Assembly: GCF_024753135.1 (NCBI RefSeq)
Contig: NZ_JANUGP010000024.1
Span: forward strand, 1-64,000
Length of the DNA: 64,000 bases
Origin: Streptomyces pyxinicus
Lineage (GTDB): Bacteria; Actinomycetota; Actinomycetes; Streptomycetales; Streptomycetaceae
Direction: 5' to 3'
Shown: positions 1 through 7,825 of the stretch, one piece after another
Numbering within the stretch: the first letter of the stretch is position 1
Layout: every line of letters begins with the position of its first letter
Program-made: the position numbers and the translations under genes
The notes under the pieces: generated by a model
Database searches by the model: none
What the model was told of the DNA's origin: nothing
What the model saw: the letters and a program-made list of their open reading frames with translations, nothing else

Positions 1-30
1 GGGGGCCGGGGGGCGGGTGCGGGTGCGTCG

Positions 31-64
31 TGGCTGGTCGCGCCGTTCCCCGCGCCCCCAGGGG
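31..64. repeat. Dispersed Streptomyces intergenic repeat, copy 1
   Basis: This copy reads TGGCTGGTCGCGCCGTTCCC and continues CGCGCCCCCAGGGG. It is one of five related copies in the window, at 31-64, 143-180, 6012-6036, 9708-9739 and 19792-19825. On the other strand the shared core is close to GGGGCGCGGGGAACTGCGCG. All copies lie in 3' or intergenic DNA. The rest of 1-209 holds no gene I can support; it is the 3' flank of the enoyl-CoA hydratase gene. Confidence 0.75.
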
Positions 65-142
65 ACTGCGGTCGGCGTCGGCTTCGGGGGGCCGGGCGCT
101 GCTTGCCGGGGCGTTGCGGTTCGTGGGGCGGGTGCCGGTCCG

Positions 143-180
143 TCGTGGTCGGTCGCGCGGTTCCCCGCGCCCCTGAGGGG
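143..180. repeat. Dispersed Streptomyces intergenic repeat, copy 2
   Basis: This second copy is 79 bp from the first, in the same orientation, and ends CCCGCGCCCCTGAGGGG. Two copies side by side just past the hydratase stop codon suggest that the element collects at 3' ends of genes. Confidence 0.75.
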
Positions 181-209
181 GGTGCCGGTGCCGTTGGCCC
201 CTGGCTCGG

Positions 210-1004
210 TTACTCGCCGGGCCACTCGGGGGTGCGCTTCTCGTTGAAGGCCGCCACTCCCTCGGCTCGGTCGGCGGAGAAGGCGACCGAGCGCCAGGCC
301 GCGTCCTCCACCTCCAGGCCTGCGCGCAGGTCGAGGCCGTGGCCCAGGCGGAGGGCCCGTTTGGCGGCGCGGAGGCCGATGGGCGAGTTCGCGGCGACGC
401 GGGAGGCGAGGGAGAGGGCCTCCTCGCGATCCCGGCCCTCGTCCACCAGCTGGTCCACCAGGCCCAGTGCCGCCGCCTCCGCCGCCTCCACCCGGCGGGC
501 CGAGAAGATCAGCTCCGCCGCGCGCGCCGCACCCACCCGGCGCGGCAGCAACTGCGTGCCGCCACCGCCCGGGATCACCCCGACCGACACCTCCGGCAGC
601 CCCACCACGGCCGTGCCGTCGGCGACGATCAGGTCGCAGGACAGGGCCAGCTCGAACCCGCCGCCCAGCGCGAACCCGTGCACCGCCGCGATCGTCGGCA
701 CCGGCAGCTCCAGCACCCCGGTGTACGCGCCCCGCGCCACCGGCCGCTGCCGGACCAGGTCCGCGTCCGTGAAGGAGTTCCGCTCCTTCAGGTCCGCCCC
801 GACGCAGAACGCCCGTTCATGCGACGAGGTCAGCACGACCACCCGCACCTCCCGGTCCGCCCCCAGCGCGGCGCAGGCCCCGGCGATCGAGCGGGCCATC
901 CCGGTCGAGACGGCGTTCATGGCCTTGGGCCGGTCCAGCACCAGCTCCGCCACGTGCCCGTGCCGCCGTACCAGCACGAACTCCCCGAACCGCTCCTCAC
1001 CCAT
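210..1004 (-). CDS. Enoyl-CoA hydratase/isomerase family protein
   Basis: This 264-residue protein has the full length of a crotonase-fold hydratase, which adds water to trans-2-enoyl-CoA in fatty acid or branched-chain acid breakdown in the cytoplasm. Visible family marks are the CoA/oxyanion segment AVHGFALGGGFELALSCDL at about 99-117 and the PEVSVGVIPGGGGTQLLPR segment at about 127-145, which carries one of the usual glutamate/glycine catalytic-loop positions. The ATG at 1004 has a good ribosome site (GGAGGG) nearby. A 16-bp GTTAAC-N4-GTTAAC palindrome sits 12 bp upstream and is a likely operator. The true substrate cannot be told from sequence alone. Confidence 0.9.
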   Translation of the reverse strand: MGEERFGEFVLVRRHGHVAELVLDRPKAMNAVSTGMARSIAGACAALGADREVRVVVLTSSHERAFCVGADLKERNSFTDADLVRQRPVARGAYTGVLELPVPTIAAVHGFALGGGFELALSCDLIVADGTAVVGLPEVSVGVIPGGGGTQLLPRRVGAARAAELIFSARRVEAAEAAALGLVDQLVDEGRDREEALSLASRVAANSPIGLRAAKRALRLGHGLDLRAGLEVEDAAWRSVAFSADRAEGVAAFNEKRTPEWPGE

Positions 1005-1015
1005 GACACCCTCCG

Positions 1016-1031
1016 GTTAACGCGGGTTAAC
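1016..1031. promoter_or_regulatory. Palindromic candidate operator between the hydratase gene and the divergent 1179 gene
   Basis: The sequence is GTTAACGCGGGTTAAC, two copies of the self-complementary hexamer GTTAAC separated by 4 bp. It lies between the hydratase ATG (1004) and the divergent gene at 1179. Palindromes of this size next to crotonase genes are typical targets of TetR-type acyl-CoA-responsive regulators. The regulator is not known. Confidence 0.5.
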
Positions 1032-1178
1032 TCACTGTCGGCCCGATCATCGCAGCCGTACCCGATCCCCGTGAAGCCCGCCGGCGCTACGCCCGTTCGA
1101 GTGACAACCCGGCCGTCTCGGCCCACACCGCCCACCCGAGCGCATAGCGTGCGCTCCGCCACGGCGGGGAGGGAACCG

Positions 1179-1769
1179 ATGACACCACCGATACGCGCGC
1201 GGTCCCGCACGGAGACGGGAGGGCGCGCCGGGTTCCGGCCGCGCCGTGGGCGTCATCGCAGGCCCCGCCCCCGCAAGGTGCTGCTCGCCGCCGGTGGTCT
1301 GGCCCTGGCCGCCGGTGCCCTGACCCTGGTCCGGGTCGCCACGGAGTCGGGCGTCGGCACCCCCGGCACGGCCGAGGCCGAACCCCGGCCCGCCCCGGAC
1401 GCCGCCGGCACCGCGCACCGCTCGGCTCGCGCCGCCGCGACCGCCGGCACCGGCCCGGCCGCGCTGCCCTCGGCCACCTCCGCGATGGGCGGCCGGAGCC
1501 CCGCCCCGACCGCCACCACGGCTTCCGCCACCCCGGGGACCGCGTCGGCGCCGTCCGGCGGCACCGCCGTAGCGACGCCCGTACCGACCGGCACCCCCGC
1601 GACCCACCGCGCCCCCAGCCCGGAACCCTCCGCGACGACGTCCGCCCCGCGCCCGGCTCCGTCCGCGCCTGCGTCCGGGACAACGCCGGCCTCGACCCCG
1701 ACGGCCGGTCAGGGTGGTCAGGGTGGGGTGTGCGTTCCGGTGATCGGCCTGTGCGTCGACATCCACTAG
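1179..1769 (+). CDS. Membrane-anchored or exported Ala/Thr/Pro-rich protein, unknown function
   Basis: I do not recognise a named family. The predicted 196-residue protein has a strongly basic N-terminus, RARSRTETGGRAGFRPRRGR and following Arg/Pro residues. One hydrophobic segment (VLLAAGGLALAAGALTLV, about 31-48) follows, then about 130 residues of low-complexity Ala/Thr/Pro/Ser, typical of an extracytoplasmic linker. It ends with a short Cys-containing tail, GGVCVPVIGLCVDIH, whose two cysteines could pair outside the cell. The ATG at 1179 was chosen because GGGAGGGAA precedes it; the longer open frame upstream is antisense to the hydratase. The gene is convergent with the cyclase gene. Confidence 0.65.
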   Translation: MTPPIRARSRTETGGRAGFRPRRGRHRRPRPRKVLLAAGGLALAAGALTLVRVATESGVGTPGTAEAEPRPAPDAAGTAHRSARAAATAGTGPAALPSATSAMGGRSPAPTATTASATPGTASAPSGGTAVATPVPTGTPATHRAPSPEPSATTSAPRPAPSAPASGTTPASTPTAGQGGQGGVCVPVIGLCVDIH

Positions 1770-1770
1770 G

Positions 1771-1799
1771 GCCGGGACAGGGCGGCTAGCCGTCCCGGC
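1771..1799. terminator. Bidirectional hairpin between convergent genes
   Basis: GCCGGGAC at 1771-1778 pairs with GTCCCGGC at 1792-1799, with an inner GGC/GCC pair. The hairpin begins just past the stop of the 1179 gene and overlaps the last codons of the convergent cyclase gene. It could end transcription in both directions. Confidence 0.55.
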
Positions 1800-2925
1800 G
1801 AGCCAGCAGCCACGGCTCGACCACGCCGAGGCCGCGCACCGGGCGCTGCCACATCGGCTGGAGCCCGAAGCGGTATGTCGGGGGCTCCTCGCCCTCCTTC
1901 TCGGCCGCCGCGGCGGCCTCCGCCGCCTCCGCCTCCGAGGCGGGCGCCTCACCGCTGCGGATCAGCTCCTCCGCGAAGGCGCTGTCCACCAGCACGGAGT
2001 CGCGGGGCGCTATGGAGGTCAGCCGGGAGGCGAGGTTCACGGTCGTGCCGAACACGTCGCCCATCCGGGTCGTGACCGTGCCGAAGGCCATGCCGACGCG
2101 CAGCTCGGGCATGGTCTCGTCGTTGGCCAGCGTCTCGACCAGGCGCAGGGCGATGTCGGCGGCGATGCCGGCGTCGTCCGCCGCGTAGAGCACCTCGTCG
2201 CCGAGGGTCTTGATGAGCCGGCCGCCGCGGGCGGCCACCAGGTCGGCGGCGGTGGTCTCGAAGGCCTCGACCAGCTCGCCGAGTTCCTCCTCCTCCATAC
2301 GGCGGGTCAGCCGGGTGAAGCCGACCAGGTCGGCGAAGCCGACGGCGAGCCGCCGGTCGACCATCTCCTCGTCGTCGGCCGACTGCACGACCCGGCCCGC
2401 GGAGGCGGCGAGCTGCCGGCGCCAGACGTAGACCAGGAACTCCTCCAGCTCGGGCAGGAGGAGTTCGACGATCGGGTACGTCACCTCGGTGCGGGTCATG
2501 CCCGGCTCCGGGGGCTCGGTCAGGCCCTCCAGGAAGGAATCCATCTGCCACTCGGCCAACCGGGCGGTGGTCTGCCCCGTGGAGCGGGCCACCTGCACCG
2601 CCATGGCCTCGCTCAGCAGCCCCGCCTCCACGAGACCGGCGAGGCGGCGCAGGGCGAGTACGTCGGCCTCGGTGAGGGCCTTGGCCTGGCCGATGTCGGC
2701 GAAGCCCATCGCCCGCCAGAAACGGGAGGCCAGCTCCATGGAGACACCGGCGCTGCGGGCGGCCTGGAAGGGGGTGTAGCGGCGCTCGGCGCCCAGGATG
2801 AGCTGTTCGAGCCGCAGGGCCAGCGGGTCCTCGCCGGTGTCGGCGGCTTGGTCGTCCCCCTGCTCCAGCAGAGGGTCCACCCGGCCGTCCGCGTCCGCGC
2901 CGGAGCCCGTGTCGTCGACGGTCAC
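1786..2925 (-). CDS. cya: Class III adenylate cyclase
   Basis: This 379-residue soluble protein converts ATP to cyclic AMP. The class III catalytic domain spans about 195-330. It starts with FADLVGFTRL, whose Asp199 is a metal ligand, and continues with KTLGDEVLY at 239-247, the second metal-binding Asp region. The roughly 190 residues before it contain no membrane segment. They look like a helical regulatory region that includes a short helix-turn-helix-like stretch (TPFQAARSAGVSMELASRFW, 51-70). Position beside the biotin ligase gene matches my recollection of the single cya of S. coelicolor, where cAMP affects germination and development. It is transcribed in the same direction as birA, with a 253-bp gap. 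Confidence 0.9.
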   Translation of the reverse strand: MTVDDTGSGADADGRVDPLLEQGDDQAADTGEDPLALRLEQLILGAERRYTPFQAARSAGVSMELASRFWRAMGFADIGQAKALTEADVLALRRLAGLVEAGLLSEAMAVQVARSTGQTTARLAEWQMDSFLEGLTEPPEPGMTRTEVTYPIVELLLPELEEFLVYVWRRQLAASAGRVVQSADDEEMVDRRLAVGFADLVGFTRLTRRMEEEELGELVEAFETTAADLVAARGGRLIKTLGDEVLYAADDAGIAADIALRLVETLANDETMPELRVGMAFGTVTTRMGDVFGTTVNLASRLTSIAPRDSVLVDSAFAEELIRSGEAPASEAEAAEAAAAAEKEGEEPPTYRFGLQPMWQRPVRGLGVVEPWLLARRDG

Positions 2926-3178
2926 GCCTGCTGCCCTTCCGATCTGCCGCGGTCGTATCGACCGGCCTCAACTCTACGGCAGGTGTGCGCCAGCTCACTC
3001 CGCCGGGTTGACCGGGGCCGGGGGCCGCTGTCCGGGGCCGATGCCGAGGGTCCCGTCCACGCCCACCCCACCATCGTGGCCGCTCGCCGGGCTCCCCGCG
3101 CGGCCTCGGCACCGACGGCCCGCGACGCCGGTCTCCGCGTCGACGGCCCGCGACACCGGCCCCAGCGCCGACGGCCCC

Positions 3179-4045
3179 CTACGCCGGCCGCAGATGCACG
3201 ATGTCCCCCGCCCCCACCGGCTCCTGCACACCCTGCGCCGTGGCGAGGATCAGCCGGCCGTCGCCGTCCAGGGCCACCGCCTCCCCGACCACCGACCGGT
3301 CGCCCGGCAGTTCCGCGCGCACGGTCCGGCCCAGCGTCGCGCAGCCGGCCGCGTAGGTGTCCTGGAGGCCGCTGGTCACCGGGTCGCCGCCGGCCGAACG
3401 CCAGCGGCCGTACCAGTCCTCCAGCGAGCGCAGTACGGCCCGCAGCAGCGGGTCCCGGTCCGTGCCCTGCGCCCCGGCCAGGGCCAGCGAGCCCGCCTGG
3501 GGCACCGGCAGCTCCGGCGCCCGCAGCGTGACGTTGACGCCGACGCCGATGACGACACCGTCGTCACCGGCCCGCTCCGCGAGGATCCCGCCCGCCTTGC
3601 GCTCCGCGCCGTCCACCGTCACCAGCAGGTCGTTCGGCCACTTCAGCGCCGTGTCGACACCGGCCGCCCGGGACAGCCCCGTCGCCACCGCCACGCCGGT
3701 CAGCAGCGGCAGCCACCCCCAGCGGGCGACCGGTACCTCGGCCGGGTCCAGCAGGACCGAGAAGAACAGGCCCGAGCGCGGCGGCGCCGTCCAGCGGCGG
3801 TCCAGCCGGCCGCGCCCCGCCGTCTGCTCCTCCGCGACGAGCACCGCGCCCTCCGCCGCCTTGCCGGCCGCCGCGAGCGCGACCAGGTCGTCGTTGGTGG
3901 ACCCGGTGCTCCGGACGACGTCGAGGGACGACCACAGGCCGCCCTCGCGCACCAGGCCCCGTCGCAGCGCGGCCGCGCTGAGGGGCGGGCGGTCGAGGTC
4001 GGACCAGCGGCTGCCGTTGTCGTCTGCTGCATCTCGGGGCGTCAT
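3179..4045 (-). CDS. birA: Biotin--[acetyl-CoA-carboxylase] ligase
   Basis: The enzyme makes biotinyl-AMP and transfers biotin to the carrier lysine of acyl-CoA carboxylases. The 288-residue protein shows STGSTNDD (46-53), the biotin/AMP loop GRGRLDRRW (77-85), KWPNDLLV and the KAGGILAE segment, then a C-terminal SH3-like cap. There is no N-terminal DNA-binding domain, so it is the monofunctional class and not a BirA repressor. It is divergent from pccB, and its substrate AccA2 is encoded 4 kb away. The start at 4045 gives the family length; the longer frame reaches into the pccB promoter region. Confidence 0.93.
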   Translation of the reverse strand: MTPRDAADDNGSRWSDLDRPPLSAAALRRGLVREGGLWSSLDVVRSTGSTNDDLVALAAAGKAAEGAVLVAEEQTAGRGRLDRRWTAPPRSGLFFSVLLDPAEVPVARWGWLPLLTGVAVATGLSRAAGVDTALKWPNDLLVTVDGAERKAGGILAERAGDDGVVIGVGVNVTLRAPELPVPQAGSLALAGAQGTDRDPLLRAVLRSLEDWYGRWRSAGGDPVTSGLQDTYAAGCATLGRTVRAELPGDRSVVGEAVALDGDGRLILATAQGVQEPVGAGDIVHLRPA

Positions 4046-4155
4046 GCAAGCCACCCTAGGTGTGGTAAACGACGCAGTGCTGATCGGTAGGCCCACCACT
4101 ACGCTACGGATGAGTAACCGTCCCCCCTTTTGAGCAGGCAGGGAGCCGTATCCCG

Positions 4156-5769
4156 ATGTCCGAGCCGGAAGAGCGTCACGAGATCCAAGGGATCGACATT
4201 CACACGACCGCGGGCAAGCTCGCGGATCTCCAGCGTCGCATCCACGAAGCGACGCACGCCGGCTCGGAACGTGCCGTCGAGAAGCAGCACGCGAAGGGCA
4301 AGCTGACGGCCCGTGAGCGCGTCGAACTCCTCCTGGACGAGGACTCGTTCGTCGAGCTGGACGAGTTCGCCCGGCACCGCTCCACCAACTTCGGCCTGGA
4401 GCACAACCGGCCGTACGGCGACGGTGTCGTCACCGGCTACGGCACCGTGGACGGCCGTCCGGTCGCCGTCTTCTCGCAGGACTTCACCGTCTTCGGCGGC
4501 GCCCTCGGCGAGGTCTACGGCCAGAAGATCGTCAAGGTCATGGACTTCGCGCTGAAGACCGGCTGCCCGGTCATCGGCATCAACGACTCCGGCGGCGCCC
4601 GCATCCAGGAGGGCGTGGCCTCGCTCGGCGCGTACGGCGAGATCTTCCGCCGCAACACCCACGCCTCCGGGGTCATCCCGCAGATCTCGCTGGTCGTCGG
4701 CCCCTGCGCGGGCGGCGCGGTGTACTCGCCGGCCATCACCGACTTCACGGTCATGGTCGACCAGACCTCGCACATGTTCATCACCGGACCCGACGTCATC
4801 AAGACGGTCACCGGCGAGGACGTCGGCTTCGAGGAGCTGGGCGGCGCCCGCACCCACAACGCCGTCTCCGGTGTGGCCCACCACATGGCCGGGGACGAGA
4901 AGGACGCCATCGAGTACATCAAGCAGCTGCTGTCGTACCTGCCGTCCAACAACCTCTCCGAGCCCCCGGTCTTCGCGGAGGAGTCCGACCTCGCCGTCAC
5001 GGACGAGGACCGCGAGCTGGACACGCTGGTGCCGGACAGCGCCAACCAGCCGTACGACATCCGCACGGTGGTCGAACACGTCGTGGACGACGCCGAGTTC
5101 TTCGAGACGCAGGCGCTGTTCGCGCCCAACATGGTCACCGGCTTCGGCCGCGTGGAGGGCCGCCCGGTCGGCGTGGTCGCCAACCAGCCGATGCAGTTCG
5201 CCGGCTGCCTCGACATCGACGCCTCCGAGAAGGCGGCCCGCTTCGTGCGGACCTGCGACGCCTTCAATGTGCCGGTGCTGACCTTCGTGGACGTGCCCGG
5301 CTTCCTGCCCGGCGTGGGCCAGGAGCACGAGGGCATCATCCGGCGCGGCGCCAAGCTGATCTACGCCTACGCGGAGGCCACCGTCCCGCTGATCACCGTG
5401 ATCACCCGCAAGGCCTTCGGCGGTGCCTACGACGTCATGGGCTCCAAGCACCTGGGCGCCGACCTCAACCTCGCCTGGCCGACCGCCCAGATCGCCGTCA
5501 TGGGCGCCCAGGGCGCGGTCAACATCCTGCACCGGCGCACCATCGCCGAGGCGGCGGCGAGCGGCGAGGACGTGGAAGCGGTGCGCGCCCGCCTGATCCA
5601 GGAGTACGAGGACACCCTCCTCAACCCCTACGTCGCGGCCGAGCGCGGCTACGTCGACGCCGTGATCATGCCCTCCGACACCCGCGCCCACATCGTCCGC
5701 GGCCTGCGTCAGCTGCGTACCAAGCGGGAATCCCTGCCCCCGAAGAAGCACGGCAACATCCCCCTGTAG
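4156..5769 (+). CDS. pccB: Propionyl/acyl-CoA carboxylase beta subunit (carboxyltransferase)
   Basis: This 537-residue carboxyltransferase moves CO2 from biotin to propionyl-CoA, giving (S)-methylmalonyl-CoA, a polyketide and odd-chain precursor. It has the paired crotonase-like domains of the family. SGGARIQEGV and GPCAGGAVYSPAITD lie in the N-terminal half, and FVDVPGFLPG, RKAFGGAYDVMGSK and MGAQGAVNIL in the C-terminal half. These form the acyl-CoA and biotin oxyanion sites. The ATG at 4156 has GGGAG upstream. pccE follows after 23 bp. Streptomyces PccB is known to work with AccA2 and PccE (Gramajo group work, from memory). Confidence 0.95.
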   Translation: MSEPEERHEIQGIDIHTTAGKLADLQRRIHEATHAGSERAVEKQHAKGKLTARERVELLLDEDSFVELDEFARHRSTNFGLEHNRPYGDGVVTGYGTVDGRPVAVFSQDFTVFGGALGEVYGQKIVKVMDFALKTGCPVIGINDSGGARIQEGVASLGAYGEIFRRNTHASGVIPQISLVVGPCAGGAVYSPAITDFTVMVDQTSHMFITGPDVIKTVTGEDVGFEELGGARTHNAVSGVAHHMAGDEKDAIEYIKQLLSYLPSNNLSEPPVFAEESDLAVTDEDRELDTLVPDSANQPYDIRTVVEHVVDDAEFFETQALFAPNMVTGFGRVEGRPVGVVANQPMQFAGCLDIDASEKAARFVRTCDAFNVPVLTFVDVPGFLPGVGQEHEGIIRRGAKLIYAYAEATVPLITVITRKAFGGAYDVMGSKHLGADLNLAWPTAQIAVMGAQGAVNILHRRTIAEAAASGEDVEAVRARLIQEYEDTLLNPYVAAERGYVDAVIMPSDTRAHIVRGLRQLRTKRESLPPKKHGNIPL

Positions 5770-5792
5770 TCCGCCGACCCCCTGGAGCCGAC

Positions 5793-6002
5793 ATGACGAT
5801 CAAGGTCGTACGAGGCAACCCGACCCCGGAGGAACTGGCCGCCGCCCTCGCGGTGGTCCGCGCCCGGGCCGCCGCCACGGCAGCGGAGCCCGCCGGCCCG
5901 GACACCCCCGCCGCCGCGTGGTCCGACCCGTCCCGCATCGCGACCCACCGCGTCCCACCCCCGGGCCCGGCCTCCTGGACCCGAACTTATTGGCCGAGCT
6001 AG
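5793..6002 (+). CDS. pccE: Acyl-CoA carboxylase epsilon subunit
   Basis: This small 69-residue protein starts MTIKVVRGNPTPEELAALA-like and ends with a Trp/Arg-rich tail (PPPGPASWTRTYWPS). That is the standard layout of the short actinobacterial epsilon subunits that hold the carboxylase alpha and beta subunits together and raise activity. It is directly downstream of pccB and almost certainly in the same transcript. The middle is Ala-rich and poorly conserved in this family, so the call rests on the ends and the position. Confidence 0.88.
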   Translation: MTIKVVRGNPTPEELAAALAVVRARAAATAAEPAGPDTPAAAWSDPSRIATHRVPPPGPASWTRTYWPS

Positions 6003-6011
6003 GAGCAGCCA

Positions 6012-6036
6012 CCCCAGGGGCGCGGGGAACCGCGCA
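6012..6036. repeat. Dispersed Streptomyces intergenic repeat, copy 3
   Basis: This copy reads CCCCAGGGGCGCGGGGAACC followed by GCGC. It begins about 10 bp after the pccE stop codon, so it again marks a 3' end. Confidence 0.7.
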
Positions 6037-6111
6037 CAGCACCACAGCACAGGGCGCGATTTAAGTACCGCTACTCAGGCGCCGTAGCCCGCCAAGCCCC
6101 ACGCTAGTGGC

Positions 6112-6240
6112 ATGCTGTGGTCGGACCCGGAGAACGAGCCGCCGAAGGAACTGCGCGACATGCAGGAGATGCTTCGGCGGCTCGGCCTTTTCATGGCCCT
6201 GGCCATGGTCGTCGCGATGATCGTGATCGGTCTGCGGTGA
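6112..6240 (+). CDS. Small membrane protein, 42 residues
   Basis: This short gene starts at ATG 6112 and ends at TGA 6240. The protein has an acidic, helical N-terminal half (DPENEPPKELRDMQEMLRRL) and one hydrophobic segment (LFMALAMVVAMIVIGL) at the C-terminus, so it is a single-pass tail-anchored or N-in membrane protein. I recall a similar very small protein at this place in S. coelicolor, between the carboxylase and maf genes, but its function is unknown. Its GC-rich third positions fit real coding use. Confidence 0.6.
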   Translation: MLWSDPENEPPKELRDMQEMLRRLGLFMALAMVVAMIVIGLR

Positions 6241-6292
6241 TCGTGCTCGGCCTGGGGTGAGCGCGGCGGCCCCGCCTGACTAACCTGACCGC

Positions 6293-6910
6293 ATGACCGC
6301 AACGCGCCGCAGGCGACTCGTGCTCGCCTCCCAGTCCCCCGCCCGGCTCGGGCTGCTCCGGCAGGCCGGCCTCGCTCCCGAGGTGATCGTGAGCGGGGTG
6401 GACGAGGACGCCGTCACCGCCCCCACCCCGGCCGAGCTGGCGCTCGCGCTGGCCGAGGCGAAGGCCTCGGTGGTGGCCGCGCTGCCCGAGGTGCGGGGCG
6501 CCCTGGTGATCGGCTGCGACTCGGTGCTGGAGCTGGACGGCCGGGCGCTCGGCAAGCCCGCCGACGCCGCGGAGGCCACCGCCCGCTGGAAGGCGATGCG
6601 CGGGCGGGCCGGGGTGCTCCAGACGGGGCACTGCGTGTGGGACACGGAGGCGAAGCGGTACGTCTCGGCGACCGCCTCCACCGTCGTCCGGTTCGGCGAG
6701 CCCAGTGACGCGGAGGTCGCCGCCTACGTGGCCTCGGGCGAGCCGCTGCACGTCGCCGGGGCGTTCACGCTGGACGGCAGGTCGGCGCCGTTCATCGAGG
6801 GCATCGACGGCGACCACGGCAACGTGATCGGCATCAGCCTGCCGCTGGTGCGCAGACTCCTCGCCGAGCTGGGCGTGGGCATCACGGAGTTGTGGGCGCC
6901 GGCGGAGTGA
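6293..6910 (+). CDS. maf: Maf-family nucleotide pyrophosphatase
   Basis: Maf proteins hydrolyse non-standard or excess nucleoside triphosphates to monophosphates and have been linked to septum formation. The 205-residue protein begins with the family signature LVLASQSPARLGLLRQAGL (about 7-25), where Ser and Arg bind phosphate. It carries the catalytic VIGCDSVLELDG (about 70-81) and the late GAFTLDGRSAPFIEGIDGD segment with GNVIGISLPLV. A -10-like TAACCT at 6281-6286 ends 6 bp before the ATG and no ribosome site is visible, so the message is probably leaderless. The 3' end overlaps the convergent membrane gene by 29 bp. Confidence 0.93.
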   Translation: MTATRRRRLVLASQSPARLGLLRQAGLAPEVIVSGVDEDAVTAPTPAELALALAEAKASVVAALPEVRGALVIGCDSVLELDGRALGKPADAAEATARWKAMRGRAGVLQTGHCVWDTEAKRYVSATASTVVRFGEPSDAEVAAYVASGEPLHVAGAFTLDGRSAPFIEGIDGDHGNVIGISLPLVRRLLAELGVGITELWAPAE

Positions 6911-7457
6911 CCCGGCCGGGGACGGCGTCCCGCGGCTCGTCGTCCCCGTACCGCTGTTCGGGCAGGTGCCGGGTGGTGTCGTCGGCGGACCCGGCGGTGG
7001 CGTCCTTGGCCAACGGGTCACCGCCCGTGCCGTCGTCGCCGCCCGGCGCCCGCCGCTCCGGGCCGGCCGAGCGGTCGTACGTCATCAGGAGCAGCACGAT
7101 CAGCCCGAGCACCACGACCATGAAGACGAACGCCCCCGGGCCGACCAGACCCCAGGCGAACGCGCCCAGCAGGCCGTGGACGACGGCGGCGCTGATCAGC
7201 AGGATGCGGCCGAAGCCGGCCGGGGCGCGGTCGCGGACCGCGACCAGCAGGGCGACCAGCGCGCACAGGGCGAAGTAGAGGCCGAAAACCACCCCGGCGA
7301 CCTTCGTGGACGTGGCCATCACCCCGGAATCGAGGCCGGCCAGGGACATCCGCTGCCGGTCGACGACCGTGCCGAGGAGCCAGTTGACGGCCGCGATGCC
7401 GCACGCCTCGGCGAGCAGGACCACCGCCACGATCCACGCCACCGGTCTGCGTACCAC
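6882..7457 (-). CDS. Four-helix integral membrane protein, unknown function
   Basis: I do not recognise the family. The 191-residue protein has four hydrophobic segments, at about 5-28, 50-74, 82-102 and 103-122, followed by a charged, Gly/Asp-rich cytoplasmic or exposed tail of about 65 residues. It begins with GTG at 7457 (next codons VRRPVAW). Its tail-coding end overlaps the 3' end of maf by 29 bp on the opposite strand. The position between maf and accA2 appears conserved in Streptomyces from memory. Confidence 0.75.
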   Translation of the reverse strand: MVRRPVAWIVAVVLLAEACGIAAVNWLLGTVVDRQRMSLAGLDSGVMATSTKVAGVVFGLYFALCALVALLVAVRDRAPAGFGRILLISAAVVHGLLGAFAWGLVGPGAFVFMVVVLGLIVLLLMTYDRSAGPERRAPGGDDGTGGDPLAKDATAGSADDTTRHLPEQRYGDDEPRDAVPGRVTPPAPTTP

Positions 7458-7825
7458 CGGTCCCCACCCACTCTCCGGTCGCTCAGCTGTCTGTTACCCC
7501 AGGTACGTTCGAGCCACCGCGAACGCTACTAACGGGTAAACCGGGGGACAAGGGTTCGCGCCGCGGCAAAGAATCATTGGGCCATTCGTAGGGACTCGAC
7601 AAAGAAACAGAGTGGGGCGCAGCACCCCGCCACAGAGACCTTGGCCACATGGGGGACTAGGGTTTTCCGGGGGAAGTCCTGCGTACCGGGGTACGACTTG
7701 GGATTTCGCCGGTCGAGCGGGCCTCGAATCACGCTCCGTGTGGGCAAGCTCACCATTGGGGACGGGTCGTAGTGCCGTGTCGGCAGTCCCTAAACTCGGC
7801 TTGTTTCAAGGAGGGAGCCTCAATC
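7458..7825. other. Intergenic promoter region upstream of accA2
   Basis: No gene is supported here. The stretch is less GC-rich than its surroundings. It holds a 14-bp palindrome CGTACCGGGGTACG at 7682-7695, a possible operator. A -10-like TAAACT at 7791-7796 is followed by the AAGGAGGGA ribosome site at 7808-7816 of accA2. A minus-strand frame of 60 codons inside it has no coding character. Confidence 0.5.
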
